DNA of 33,644 bases. Origin: Candidatus Segatella violae (GTDB lineage Bacteria; Bacteroidota; Bacteroidia; Bacteroidales; Bacteroidaceae). A model generated the notes under the pieces. That model ran no database searches, had not been told where the DNA came from, and was given only the letters and a program-made list of their open reading frames with translations. Numbering within the stretch: the stretch's first letter is position 1; the number at the start of each line of letters is the position of its first letter. Location: positions 7,192 through 40,835 of the forward strand of contig DJSH01000090.1 in the NCBI GenBank assembly GCA_002440225.1. The letters run 5' to 3'. The position numbers were made by a program, and so were the translations under genes. Shown here piece by piece: positions 7,740-16,600 of this stretch.

Positions 7740-8297
7740 ATGATAAAAGACATCTGTCAGTGGATATTATACAAGCGCCTGGGGTTTACGAAGCATGTAA
7801 CCCAGGAGCTTCCTAAGAAATACATCATCTGCATGGCTCCGCACACGAGCAACTGGGACCTCATCCTGGGGCAGCTCTTCGCACACGCAGAAGGCATGAA
7901 GTGCAACTTTCTGATGAAGAAAGAGTGGTTCTTCTGGCCTCTGGGGCCCATCTTCCGCAAGATGGGAGGCATCCCCGTGTGGCGCAGCAAGCATACCAGC
8001 ATGACCGACAACCTAGCTGCCGAGGCCATGAAAAGAGACGCCTTTGGGCTCTGCATCACGCCGGAAGGCACTCGCTCGCCCAACCCTGATTGGAAGAAGG
8101 GATTCTACTTCATAGCCCTCAAGGCCAACCTGCCCATCCATCTCTACGCCCTCGACTACGAGCGAAAGCTCATCCAGTGCACCAAGGTCATCATGCCTTC
8201 GGGCGACGTAGACAAGGACATGCGTGACATCAAGTTGTATTTCAAGGACTTCAAGGGAAAGAAGCCAGAGAAGTTTACGATAGGTAATATCGACTAA
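7740..8297 (+). CDS. PlsC-like 1-acyl-glycerol-3-phosphate acyltransferase family protein
   Basis: The 185-residue protein has the acyltransferase motifs in order: a catalytic HX4D box in APHTSNWD, FFWPLGPIFRKMGGIPVWR (block II/III region) and the phosphate-binding motif TPEGTRSP. Family members transfer acyl chains to lysophosphatidate or related lipids at the inner face of the membrane. It is short compared with PlsC itself (about 240) and lacks an N-terminal transmembrane helix, so the exact acceptor (lysophosphatidate, ornithine lipid or another) is not settled. It follows the small unknown gene by 24 bp and precedes the amidase-like gene by 21 bp, suggesting one transcript for envelope functions. 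Confidence 0.85.
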   Translation: MIKDICQWILYKRLGFTKHVTQELPKKYIICMAPHTSNWDLILGQLFAHAEGMKCNFLMKKEWFFWPLGPIFRKMGGIPVWRSKHTSMTDNLAAEAMKRDAFGLCITPEGTRSPNPDWKKGFYFIALKANLPIHLYALDYERKLIQCTKVIMPSGDVDKDMRDIKLYFKDFKGKKPEKFTIGNID

Positions 8298-8318
8298 CAC
8301 GCCCACTCATCATAAAAA

Positions 8319-10988
8319 GTGAAACAAATCAGGAATATAAGATATTGTATCATAGGCAGTTTGTTGTTGGCGGGTGGAGCTATGCTCCAAGCCTACGACG
8401 AGGGAAACACCCAGGCATGGAATGGCATCGAATACGATGACGACCCATGGGTGTTCAATGCCTCACGCCCCTACTTCATCACAGCAGGACTGCAAAACCG
8501 CCATCTCTCGCTCTGGGCCTCGCACGGCAGGTATTATGACGGCGACCACCACCAGTGGAGATGGCAACGCCCCAACTTGTTCTGCACCACAGAAGACCTC
8601 TTCACGCAGACCATCGTGGTGCCCTATCTCATCCCGATGTTGCAAAATGCCGGAGCCATCGTGTTCACCCCTCGTGAACGAGACTGGCAGACCGAGGAAA
8701 TCATCGTGGACAACGACGATGCCATCAAGTCGATATATTATCAAGAGACCGCGACAAGCAAGAAATGGAAAGACTGCGATTCACTGGGATTCGCCGCCAA
8801 CCGCACGCTCTATAGCGATGGCGAGAACCCATTCCGCATGGGCACCGTGAGACAAGCCAAGGCCACCAAGCGCAAGAACGCCAGCCAAGTGAGCTACCAG
8901 CCTCGATTCAAGGAAGCTGGCAAATATGCCGTCTATGTGAGCTACCAGACGCTGCCCAAGAGCGTGAGCGATGCCAAGTACATTGTCTATCACAAGGGAC
9001 AAGCCACAGAGTTTACCGTCAACCAGCGCATGGGTGGCGGCACTTGGGTATACTTGGGTACCTTCGACTTCGACCGTGGCTGCAACGAGTTCAACCGTGT
9101 GGTGTGCACCAACCAAGCCTCGAAGAAAGGCATCGTCACCACTGATGCCGTAAGGTTTGGCGGTGGCATGGGCAACATAGAGCGTGGTGGTTATCCCAGC
9201 GGACTGCCTCGCTGCCTGGAGGGAGCACGCTACTACGCCCAATGGGCGGGAGCGCCCTACAAGGTATACGGAGGAAGAAAAGGCAAGAACGACTATGCCG
9301 ACGACATCAACACCCGCTCGCTGATGACCAACTGGTTGGGCGGAGGCTCTGTGTACATGCCAGCCATGGAAGGCAAGCATGTGCCCATCGAGTTGTCGCT
9401 GGCGGTGCACAGTGATGCCGGTTACAACCCCGACGGCAAGAGCACATGGGGAGCCCTCGCCATCTGCACCACCGATTTCAACGACGGCATGCTCAACAGC
9501 GGAATATCTCGCATGACATCCAAAGACTTCGCCCAAGCCCTCAGAGACAATCTCGTAGAAGACATGAAGGCGGAGTTTGGAAACTTTGGCAAGCGCTATC
9601 TCTGGGATAGAAACTATTCAGAGACCCGACTACCCGAGGTGCCATCCGCCATCATCGAGATGCTATCCCACCAGAGTTTCCCCGACATGCGCATCGCACA
9701 AGACCCAATAGGCAAGTTCTACATCGCCCGCTCCATCTACAAGACCATACTCCGCTATGTGAGCAGCAACCATGGAACACGCTATGTAGTACAGCCCCTG
9801 GCACCTTGCGATTTCAGCGCCGAGATAGAAGATGGCTTCGCCCATCTCTCTTGGTCGGCACAAATGGACAAGACCGAACCTACGGCTCGCCCTACCTCTT
9901 ATATTGTGTACAAGGCTGAAGGAAAGGGCGGTTTTGACAATGGAACCATCACACATCGCCCCAGCTGCGACATGAAGATGGAACCGGGAAAGCTCTACCA
10001 TTTCAAAGTGGCTGCGCTCAATGCCGGTGGAGAAAGTTTTCCATCGGAGACACTCTCTGCCCTGTATGACCCTCAAGCCACCAAGACCGTGCTCATCGTG
10101 AACAACTTCCACCGCCTGGCCTCGCCACAAGTGGTAGACAATGATAGCATCCAAGGCTTCGACTTCAACCAAGACCCAGGCGTAAGCTATGGACTTACAG
10201 CAGGTTGGAGCGGAAAGCAGAAAGTGTTCGACCGCCGCCGCATGGGCAACGAGACGAGTTCAGGCCTGGGCTTTTGCGGCAACGAGATGGTGGGCAAGTT
10301 TGTGGCAGGCAATGATTTCGACAACGTTCAGGTTCATGCCCAAGGCATCGCAGCCGGAGCAAAATACAACATAGCCAGTTGCTCGAGCGAAGCCATTGCC
10401 GACGGCAAGGTGAAGATGGAACGCTATCAAGCAGTCGATCTCATCAACGGCCTGGAACGCCACGATGGCTATACCCATCGATACTTCAAGGCTTTCAGCC
10501 CTACGCTACAGAACCGTCTGAAATATTATGCCCTCAACGGTGGACGCCTGCTAGTAAGCGGTTCCTACAACGGCAGCGATATGCAGACCGAAGCCGAAAA
10601 AGCCTTCTTGAGCGATATTCTCAAGGTGAACTACGAGCCGACAGGCACCAAGTTTATCGTTCAAGACATCAACCCGGAAGACTCAACTATCACCGAGCGA
10701 GACAGCATCGTGACCACAGCTGGTAGCGTATCGGGCTTGGGACTGGTATTCAACTACTACAACGAGCTCAACGCCAAGCATTATGCCGCCACCCATCCCG
10801 AGATATTGCAACCAGTGGGCAACACTGCATTCACGGCAATGAGATACACCTCTGGCACCAGTGCCGCCGTGGCATACAAGAGCACCAGCTACCGCACCTT
10901 CTGCATGGGATTCCCCGTGGAATGCATCGTAGACGAGCGCACACGCAACAGCGTATTGCTGGGTATCCTCAAATTCTTGACAGAATAA
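8319..10988 (+). CDS. exported amidase_3-like protein with inserted golvesin-type domain and FN3 domain (often labelled 'xanthan lyase')
   Basis: The protein has 889 residues. The GTG start at 8319 is chosen because it gives a complete signal peptide (residues 1-25, ...AMLQA); the next ATG would remove it. Residues 60-120 look like the first half of a zinc N-acetylmuramoyl-L-alanine amidase (ASHGRYYD with His69, then TTEDLFTQ with Glu92, and VFTPRERD). Residues 130-287 form a beta domain (GKYAVYVSYQ...VRFGGGMG) resembling the golvesin/xanthan-lyase C-terminal domain. The amidase then resumes with IELSLAVHSDAG (His364) and VPSAIIEMLSHQSFPD (Glu447). An FN3 domain (about 495-583) and an unassigned Rossmann-like C-terminus (590-889) follow. 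The inferred role is periplasmic cleavage of wall peptides. Metal ligands are my assignment from motif order. Confidence 0.75.
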   Translation: MKQIRNIRYCIIGSLLLAGGAMLQAYDEGNTQAWNGIEYDDDPWVFNASRPYFITAGLQNRHLSLWASHGRYYDGDHHQWRWQRPNLFCTTEDLFTQTIVVPYLIPMLQNAGAIVFTPRERDWQTEEIIVDNDDAIKSIYYQETATSKKWKDCDSLGFAANRTLYSDGENPFRMGTVRQAKATKRKNASQVSYQPRFKEAGKYAVYVSYQTLPKSVSDAKYIVYHKGQATEFTVNQRMGGGTWVYLGTFDFDRGCNEFNRVVCTNQASKKGIVTTDAVRFGGGMGNIERGGYPSGLPRCLEGARYYAQWAGAPYKVYGGRKGKNDYADDINTRSLMTNWLGGGSVYMPAMEGKHVPIELSLAVHSDAGYNPDGKSTWGALAICTTDFNDGMLNSGISRMTSKDFAQALRDNLVEDMKAEFGNFGKRYLWDRNYSETRLPEVPSAIIEMLSHQSFPDMRIAQDPIGKFYIARSIYKTILRYVSSNHGTRYVVQPLAPCDFSAEIEDGFAHLSWSAQMDKTEPTARPTSYIVYKAEGKGGFDNGTITHRPSCDMKMEPGKLYHFKVAALNAGGESFPSETLSALYDPQATKTVLIVNNFHRLASPQVVDNDSIQGFDFNQDPGVSYGLTAGWSGKQKVFDRRRMGNETSSGLGFCGNEMVGKFVAGNDFDNVQVHAQGIAAGAKYNIASCSSEAIADGKVKMERYQAVDLINGLERHDGYTHRYFKAFSPTLQNRLKYYALNGGRLLVSGSYNGSDMQTEAEKAFLSDILKVNYEPTGTKFIVQDINPEDSTITERDSIVTTAGSVSGLGLVFNYYNELNAKHYAATHPEILQPVGNTAFTAMRYTSGTSAAVAYKSTSYRTFCMGFPVECIVDERTRNSVLLGILKFLTE

Positions 10989-11018
10989 TACTGCGTATTT
11001 TCAAATTCTCGATAGAAT
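10969..11018 (+). repeat. degenerate duplication of the amidase gene 3' end
   Basis: An 18-bp segment beginning TCAAATTCT occurs at 10969-10986, spanning the stop codon region, and again at 11001-11018 with two differences. Each is preceded by GCGTATT (10951 and 10993), with 11 bases missing in the second copy. This looks like a decayed local duplication inside the 77-bp gap before the next gene. Confidence 0.55.
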
Positions 11019-11065
11019 GACAAATAAACAAATCATAATAGATAAATCATCAAAAAGACAAGACT

Positions 11066-11398
11066 ATGTATAAGATTCAAGCAAACCAATCAGGCACTCG
11101 CTCCATCGAAGTGAGCGACCTCCATCTAGAGACCATCGACAAGTATCAGTTGCTCCGTAACCTCGTAGACAGCAACGGCATCATCGACGAAGAAGTTCTC
11201 GACAAGCTCAAGTTGAACGTTCGTTCCTTGCTGGAGAGTTCCGACTGCCAGGACAAGAACCTGCTCGACCTTTGTCTCGACGTCATTTACAACCAGAACA
11301 TGAAGGCACTCGGACTGCACAACCTCGTGCTACTTTACGTAGACTGGAAAGAAAAGAAGGCTGCAGAAGAGGCAGAGCCAGACGCCGTAAACGATTAA
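11066..11398 (+). CDS. small acidic protein of unknown function
   Basis: The protein has 110 residues with no signal peptide or transmembrane helix. It is predicted to be helical with Leu-rich amphipathic stretches (LETIDKYQLLRNLVDSNG; LKLNVRSLLESSD; LLDLCLDVIYNQNMKALGL) and an acidic C-terminal tail. I recognise no domain. It lies 77 bp after the amidase gene and 19 bp before the YgiQ-type gene, so it is probably co-transcribed with the latter. Codon use matches the neighbours and supports a real gene. Confidence 0.72.
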   Translation: MYKIQANQSGTRSIEVSDLHLETIDKYQLLRNLVDSNGIIDEEVLDKLKLNVRSLLESSDCQDKNLLDLCLDVIYNQNMKALGLHNLVLLYVDWKEKKAAEEAEPDAVND

Positions 11399-11417
11399 AA
11401 CACAAGACAAAAACTGA

Positions 11418-13604
11418 ATGGAATATAAACTGACAGATTTTCTTCCAACGACCAAGAAGGAATGCGAACTGAGAGGATGGGACCAACTGGACGTCATCCT
11501 CTTTTCGGGCGATGCCTACGTAGACCATCCCGCCTTCGGCCCTGCCATCCTGGGCAGAGTCTTGGAGTCGCATGGCTACAAGGTGGCTATCGTGCCGCAG
11601 CCCGACTGGCATGGAGACTTCCGCGATTTCAAGAAGCTAGGACGCCCTCGTCTCTTCTTCGGAGTATCGCCAGGAGCCATGGACTCGATGGTAAACCGCT
11701 ACACAGCCAACCGGCGCATGCGCAGCGAGGATGCCTTCAGTCCCGACTCTCGCCACGACATGCGCCCCGACTATCCCTCTATCGTGTACACCCAAATATT
11801 GAAGAAACTATTTCCAGACGTACCAGTGGCCCTGGGCGGCATCGAGGCTTCGCTGAGACGCATCAGCCACTACGACTACTGGAAGGATGAACTGCGCAAG
11901 TGCATCCTCTGCGACTCCGGGGCCGACCTCATCCTCTATGGCATGGGCGAACGCTCCATCGTGGAACTAGCCGACGCCTTTGCGCAAGGCAAGACCCTGA
12001 AGGAAATCCACGAGATGCCACAAGTGGTATTCTACTGCAAGGAGAACGAGATTCCTGGCGGCTTCAAAGACGACGACATCATCCTGCATAGCCACGAAGA
12101 GTGCCTGCACAACAAGAAAGGACAAGCCGAGAACGTGAGACACCTGGAAGAGGAAGCCAACAAGATGCATGCCCAGCGCATGATACAGGAAGTGGACGGC
12201 AAATATGTGGTGGTGAACCCACCCTTCCCCCTCATGACCACTGAGGAGCTCGATGCAGCCTTCGACCTGCCTTACACCCGCCTGCCACACCCTAAATACA
12301 AGGGCAAGACAATCCCGGCATACGAGATGATCAAGTTCTCCGTCAACCTGCATCGAGGGTGTTTTGGCGGTTGCTCGTTCTGCACCATCTCAGCCCATCA
12401 AGGTAAGTTTGTGGTGTGCCGCAGCAAGGAGAGCATCCTGAAAGAGGTGAAGAAAATCATCCAGATGCCAGATTTCAAGGGATACCTGAGCGACTTGGGT
12501 GGACCATCAGCCAACATGTATGGCATGCACGGCAGAAACCCAAAGGCTTGCTCGGTATGCAAAAGGCCATCATGCATCAATCCGCAGATATGCCCCAATC
12601 TGAACGTAGACCACAGCAAGTTGTTGGAAATATACCATGCGGTGGATGCCCTGCCAGGCATCAAGAAGAGTTTCATCGGTAGTGGTGTGCGCTACGACTT
12701 GATTCTGCACAAGAACAAGGACGAGAAACTCAACGAGATTTCCAGGCAGTATGCGCGCGAGCTGATAACCAAGCATGTGAGCGGTCGACTGAAAGTGGCG
12801 CCAGAACATACCAGTCCTACCGTGCTCAAGTACATGCGCAAGCCATCGTTCGACCTATTCTATGAGTTCAAACGCATGTTCGACAAAATCAACAAAGAGG
12901 AAGGTCTCAACCAGCAAATCATTCCCTACTTCATCAGTTCCCACCCGGGCTGTCATGAGGAGGACATGGCAGAGTTGGCAGTCATCACCAAAAGTCTGGA
13001 TTTTCACCTCGAACAGGTACAAGACTTTACCCCTACCCCAATGACCATCTCTACAGAGACATGGTATACGGGTTACGACCCATACACGTTGGAGCCCGTG
13101 TTCAGCGCAAAGACTCCAAAGGAGAAACTTGCCCAGCGCATGTTCTTCTTCTGGTACAAGCCAGAGGAACGCCGTGCCATCGAGACAGAGTTGAGACGCA
13201 TCGGAAGAGCCGACCTCATCGACAAACTCTACGACAAGCCGATGGGAAAAGGCAAGAAAGGCTCATACGGAAAAGAGACCTACGAAAGAAATGGCAGGAG
13301 AGGTCGCCATCCTGAAGTGAATTACGACGATAAAGCCATTGGCTCTACCTACGACAATCCAGGCGTTGGAAGAGGAGCACACAGCCAACGAGGTATTGGA
13401 CGACCAAACAATGCAAATATACGCGATGCCGTGGCAGCTGCAAGAGCAGAACTCAGAGCCGCCAAAGAGCAAGGCTCCGGCTTCTTCAAGGGCAAGAAGA
13501 AAAAGAGTTTCAACCCGAACTTTGACAACGACAACCATGCTCGCCGTGGCAACGGAAACGAAAAACGAGGAAACGGACACGAACGTCGCGGAAAAAGAAG
13601 GTAA
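11418..13604 (+). CDS. YgiQ family radical SAM protein
   Basis: This is a 728-residue protein of the UPF0313/YgiQ family. The N-terminal region (LDVILFSGDAYVDHPAFGPA) is the family-typical B12-binding-like segment. The radical SAM cluster motif is HRGCFGGCSFCTI with Cys315, Cys319 and Cys322 (CX3CX2C), which binds a [4Fe-4S] cluster for S-adenosylmethionine cleavage. Also typical are GGIEASLRRISHYDYW, the Cys-rich CSVCKRPSC...CPN insert, KVAPEHTS, and QDFTPTPMTISTETWYTG. The C-terminal ~110 residues are a Lys/Arg/Gly/Asn-rich tail, perhaps nucleic-acid binding. The substrate of YgiQ proteins is not firmly established. A strong intrinsic terminator follows the stop codon. Confidence 0.92.
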   Translation: MEYKLTDFLPTTKKECELRGWDQLDVILFSGDAYVDHPAFGPAILGRVLESHGYKVAIVPQPDWHGDFRDFKKLGRPRLFFGVSPGAMDSMVNRYTANRRMRSEDAFSPDSRHDMRPDYPSIVYTQILKKLFPDVPVALGGIEASLRRISHYDYWKDELRKCILCDSGADLILYGMGERSIVELADAFAQGKTLKEIHEMPQVVFYCKENEIPGGFKDDDIILHSHEECLHNKKGQAENVRHLEEEANKMHAQRMIQEVDGKYVVVNPPFPLMTTEELDAAFDLPYTRLPHPKYKGKTIPAYEMIKFSVNLHRGCFGGCSFCTISAHQGKFVVCRSKESILKEVKKIIQMPDFKGYLSDLGGPSANMYGMHGRNPKACSVCKRPSCINPQICPNLNVDHSKLLEIYHAVDALPGIKKSFIGSGVRYDLILHKNKDEKLNEISRQYARELITKHVSGRLKVAPEHTSPTVLKYMRKPSFDLFYEFKRMFDKINKEEGLNQQIIPYFISSHPGCHEEDMAELAVITKSLDFHLEQVQDFTPTPMTISTETWYTGYDPYTLEPVFSAKTPKEKLAQRMFFFWYKPEERRAIETELRRIGRADLIDKLYDKPMGKGKKGSYGKETYERNGRRGRHPEVNYDDKAIGSTYDNPGVGRGAHSQRGIGRPNNANIRDAVAAARAELRAAKEQGSGFFKGKKKKSFNPNFDNDNHARRGNGNEKRGNGHERRGKRR

Positions 13605-13625
13605 GAAGCAAAGATTACATCAAAT

Positions 13626-13674
13626 AAAAAATCCCGCCTCCAAGACCAAAGATGGTCTTAGAGACGGGATTTTC
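13626..13674 (+). terminator. intrinsic terminator after the YgiQ-type gene
   Basis: A long stem, AAAATCCCG...AAGACCA with TGGTCTT...CGGGATTTT, with small bulges and an AAGA loop, ends in a T-tract. It starts about 22 bp past the stop codon. Confidence 0.88.
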
Positions 13675-13682
13675 TTATAGGC

Positions 13683-13832
13683 TCACGATAATAACACCTT
13701 CCATTCCAACGTATTCATACCTTCCTTCAGCGTGAAATTCAAGCCGACCTTTACCACCGGTTTGTCTTTCAGAATGCGCCCCGACGCAATTTTCAACGAT
13801 GCTTCTGCCCTTTCATGGCGTATAGGTATATC
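13683..13832 (-). pseudogene. decayed 3' fragment of a protein-coding gene
   Basis: On the minus strand a 49-codon stretch, open from just after an in-frame TGA (13833-13835) to a TGA stop (13683-13685), has protein-like composition: RAEASLKIASGRILKDK, then VVKVGLNFTLKEGMNTLEWK. It looks like two beta strands of an immunoglobulin-like or carbohydrate-enzyme C-terminal domain. It has no start codon, no promoter and no upstream continuation in frame, so it is a remnant. I cannot name the parent family. It sits next to the inverted-repeat element and on the same strand as the truncated CE12 gene. Confidence 0.5.
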
Positions 13833-13868
13833 TCAACCATAAGGGTGGATGTGATTGGAATAAAAAAG

Positions 13869-14100
13869 GTAACAAAAGTAACAAAGGTAACAGGTAACTT
13901 TTTCGGGAGTGACAGCCTTGAGAGGTGAATCCTAGATGGGGCCAAGAAATTAGAGGCTACAAATTTAATAAGCCTCCTTATATAATAATGTTCGCACGCG
14001 AGCTACTACATTACTTATTATTACATAAGATTAAATATTACATAAGAGGAATTATAAAAACAATAAAAATGTTACCTGTTACCTTGGTTACTTTTGTTAC
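13869..14100. mobile_element. MITE-like inverted-repeat element
   Basis: A 30-bp segment at 13869-13898 and its reverse complement at 14071-14100 match at 29 of 30 positions. Each arm is itself a string of GTAAC units spaced 9, 9 and 7 bases. The 172 bp between them are AT-rich and hold no convincing gene; a 72-codon frame (13925-14143) runs out through the right arm and is not supported. There is no transposase. No target-site duplication is evident by eye. The right arm ends six bases before the stop codon of a truncated gene, as expected if insertion or recombination here broke that gene. Confidence 0.6.
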
Positions 14101-14105
14101 TTTTC

Positions 14106-15098
14106 CTATCTTAGAGTTGCCCCAAACTGCTTCACGAACTTAATCTTCTTACCATCCATGCCAGCTGGCTTTTTCCAATTGCCACCAAGCACCAAAATGG
14201 TAGCTTTCTTACCTACTGGAACGGCATTCACCGCTTCCTGCAAAGAAGAGTAATTGCCCCTACCCTGGGTGCTCACCACGTAATCATAATGGCGCACATG
14301 CTTCTTGAGGGCTGGCACTTGCTGGGCTATCGCATCTGCCAAAGCGTTGGCAACGACATGGGCACCATAAATATTGTAATGGGTGTTGTCCTGACGTCCC
14401 TTAGGCAATCGTGCGCATTCACCAGGCTTAAACCACATATGCAACTTTCGGCTACCTTCGGCACCCAAACGAGTTTCGATGTCGTGAGTAATCTGGGTGG
14501 CATCCACAAAAGGCACATTCATCTCCTGTGCAATCTGGCGAGGCACCTTGGTGTAGGCTCCATGAGTATCTACAAGCGTATCGCTATTGATTTTGTCGGC
14601 ACCAGCAAAAACGCAGTCACGCAATTTCTCGTCATCGTCGTTATCATCTTTCTCCACAAACCAACAACGGCGCACTACAGAATTCAACAACACTGGATGA
14701 GCTCCCTTCTCACGGGTCTCTCGCACATAACGGCGCAGATTGTCATCAAATGTACTCCCCACATCGGTATGACGCTTAGGGTCTGGCTTCTCATCGTTAT
14801 GGCCAAACTGGATGAAAACATAGTCGCCAGGCTGCAAACGATCGAGCACTTTCCGCCATCTGCCTTCATCGATGAAACTCTTGGAAGAGCGACCATTCAC
14901 AGCATGGTTTTCCACCACGACCTTATCGTCGAAACATCCTTGCAGCACCATACCCCAACCACGCTCGGGATTGGTTTCAAAGTGGGATTTCTCGGCAGCT
15001 GTAGAATCACCTATGACATAAATTTTAATAGTCTTAGTGCTCGATGACATCAAAAGCACAAAAACTGCACACAATAAAATAGAAATAAGTTTTCTCAT
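14106..15098 (-). CDS. CE12-type rhamnogalacturonan acetylesterase with truncated C-terminal CE8 pectinesterase domain
   Basis: This SGNH/GDSL-fold esterase would remove acetyl groups from pectin rhamnogalacturonan. I start it at 15098, giving 330 residues with signal peptide MRKLISILLCAVFVLLM; the frame is open to 15227 but that extension is not signal-like and crosses the hisS terminator. Block I is YVIGDSTAAEK (Ser32), block III is QFGHNDEK (Asn101), and block V is DNTHYNIYG (Asp237, His240). From about residue 271, YDYVVSTQGRGNYSSLQEAV...ATILV matches the N-terminal beta strands of a pectin methylesterase (CE8), but only about 60 of the roughly 300 expected residues remain before the TAG. 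The inverted-repeat element lies right at this break. The CE12 domain looks intact and may still work. Confidence 0.8.
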   Translation of the reverse strand: MRKLISILLCAVFVLLMSSSTKTIKIYVIGDSTAAEKSHFETNPERGWGMVLQGCFDDKVVVENHAVNGRSSKSFIDEGRWRKVLDRLQPGDYVFIQFGHNDEKPDPKRHTDVGSTFDDNLRRYVRETREKGAHPVLLNSVVRRCWFVEKDDNDDDEKLRDCVFAGADKINSDTLVDTHGAYTKVPRQIAQEMNVPFVDATQITHDIETRLGAEGSRKLHMWFKPGECARLPKGRQDNTHYNIYGAHVVANALADAIAQQVPALKKHVRHYDYVVSTQGRGNYSSLQEAVNAVPVGKKATILVLGGNWKKPAGMDGKKIKFVKQFGATLR

Positions 15099-15140
15099 TT
15101 GTTTACATATTATAGTTTTTAAATAGAAATTTGGTATCAT

Positions 15141-15177
15141 AATAAATGCGCTTGGGCTGTTCACACAGACCAAGCGC
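15141..15177 (-). terminator. intrinsic terminator after hisS
   Basis: A 13-bp stem (15148-15160 with 15165-15177; GCGCTTGG core) with a short loop is followed on the minus strand by ATTTATT. It ends the hisS transcript and separates it from the CE12 gene. Confidence 0.75.
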
Positions 15178-15220
15178 CAAAAACCTGTTCCTCGATTAGT
15201 ACGAGTGAAACAACTTACAA

Positions 15221-16588
15221 TCAACAATTATTGATAGCGGCAATCAGCTCCTCGGCAGATACCAAGGTCTGCTCTCCGCTCTCCATATTCTTTAATGTCA
15301 CCTTGCCTGCCGCCATCTCATTCTCACCTGCGAGAACCACAAATGGAATGTTCTTGGCGTTGGCATAGCTCATTTGCTTCTTCATCTTCGCCTTGTCGGG
15401 GAAGATTTCGGTGCGGATGCCTGCCTGGCGAACCTTGCTCACGATAGGCAAGCAGTATGCCGTCTCCTTCTCTCCGAAGTTGATGAACAATACCTGGGTA
15501 GAGTTTACCGCTTCCTTTGGATAAAGGTCGAGGGCGTTGAGCACATCATAGATGCGGTCGGCGCCGAAAGAGATACCCACGCCACTCAAGCCAGGGAGAC
15601 CGAAGATGCCTGTGAGGTTGTCGTAACGACCACCACCAGTGATACTGCCCATTGGGGTGTCGAGTGCCTTCACCTCGAAGATGGCACCGGTATAATAGTT
15701 CAAACCACGAGCCAAGGTCAAGTCGAGCTCAATCTCGTTGTTCAAGCCTACAGACTTCAAGGTATCGAGGATAAACTTGGTTTCCTCCACGCCCTTCAAT
15801 CCTATCTCTGAACTTTCGAGCACCTTGGCAATCACCTCCAGCTTCTCGTCGTTGGAACCTGAGAGCGAGATGATAGGCTGCAACTTCTCGATAGCCTCCT
15901 CTGAGATGCCATCGCTGCGCAGCTCCTCGTTCACATTGTCGAGACCTATCTTGTCGAGCTTGTCGATAGCCACGGTGATGTCCACAATCTTGTCTGCCTC
16001 GCCAATGACCTCGGCGATACCTGTCAGAATCTTGCGGTTATTGATCTTGATGCAAACACGCACACCAAACTTTGTGAACACGGTGTCGACGATCTGCATC
16101 AACTCCACCTCGTTGAGGAGAGAGTCGGAGCCAACCACATCGGCATCACACTGATAGAACTCACGATAACGCCCCTTCTGTGGGCGGTCAGCACGCCATA
16201 CTGGCTGAATCTGATAACGCTTGAAAGGCAGCTGGAGTTCCTCGCGGTGCTGCACCACGTAGCGTGCGAAAGGAACGGTCAAGTCGTAGCGCAAGCCCTT
16301 CTCGCAGAGCTTGGCAGCGAGCTTGAGAGAACCGAGCGAGTGGATGTCCTCGTCGGTTATCTTGTTCATGTAATCTCCTGAATTCAATATCTTGAAGAGC
16401 AGCTTGTCGCCCTCCTCGCCATACTTGCCCATCAAGGTGTGAAGGGTCTCCATGGCAGGGGTCTCAATCTGCTGGAACCCATAGAGGGCATACACGTTCT
16501 TGATGGTGTTGAAGATGTAGTTGCGCTTGGCCATCTCCACAGGACCGAAGTCGCGCGTACCCTTTGGAATACTTGGTTTCTGAGCCAT
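15221..16588 (-). CDS. hisS: histidyl-tRNA synthetase
   Basis: HisS charges tRNA-His in the cytoplasm. The 455-residue class II synthetase has the N-terminal IPKGTRDFGP segment, the motif 2 region (RYDLTVPFARYV...FKRYQIQPVWRADRPQKGR), the HisRS signature ARGLNYYTGAIFEV, motif 3 (GISFGADRIYDVL) and the C-terminal anticodon-binding domain (QVLFINFGEKE to the end). The length is close to other Bacteroidota HisRS. It begins 12 bp after the purA stop codon, so the two are co-transcribed; a terminator follows it. Confidence 0.96.
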   Translation of the reverse strand: MAQKPSIPKGTRDFGPVEMAKRNYIFNTIKNVYALYGFQQIETPAMETLHTLMGKYGEEGDKLLFKILNSGDYMNKITDEDIHSLGSLKLAAKLCEKGLRYDLTVPFARYVVQHREELQLPFKRYQIQPVWRADRPQKGRYREFYQCDADVVGSDSLLNEVELMQIVDTVFTKFGVRVCIKINNRKILTGIAEVIGEADKIVDITVAIDKLDKIGLDNVNEELRSDGISEEAIEKLQPIISLSGSNDEKLEVIAKVLESSEIGLKGVEETKFILDTLKSVGLNNEIELDLTLARGLNYYTGAIFEVKALDTPMGSITGGGRYDNLTGIFGLPGLSGVGISFGADRIYDVLNALDLYPKEAVNSTQVLFINFGEKETAYCLPIVSKVRQAGIRTEIFPDKAKMKKQMSYANAKNIPFVVLAGENEMAAGKVTLKNMESGEQTLVSAEELIAAINNC

Positions 16589-16600
16589 ATCTACCTCCTA

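Noticed and set aside
13925..14143. 72-codon frame in the inverted-repeat element
   Set aside because: It runs across the right arm into the neighbouring gene; no promoter, no family, and the arm repeats explain the VTLVTFVTF segment.
15099..15227. N-terminal extension of the CE12 gene to 15227
   Set aside because: The extra 43 residues cross the hisS terminator and are not signal-like; the ATG at 15098 begins a normal signal peptide.
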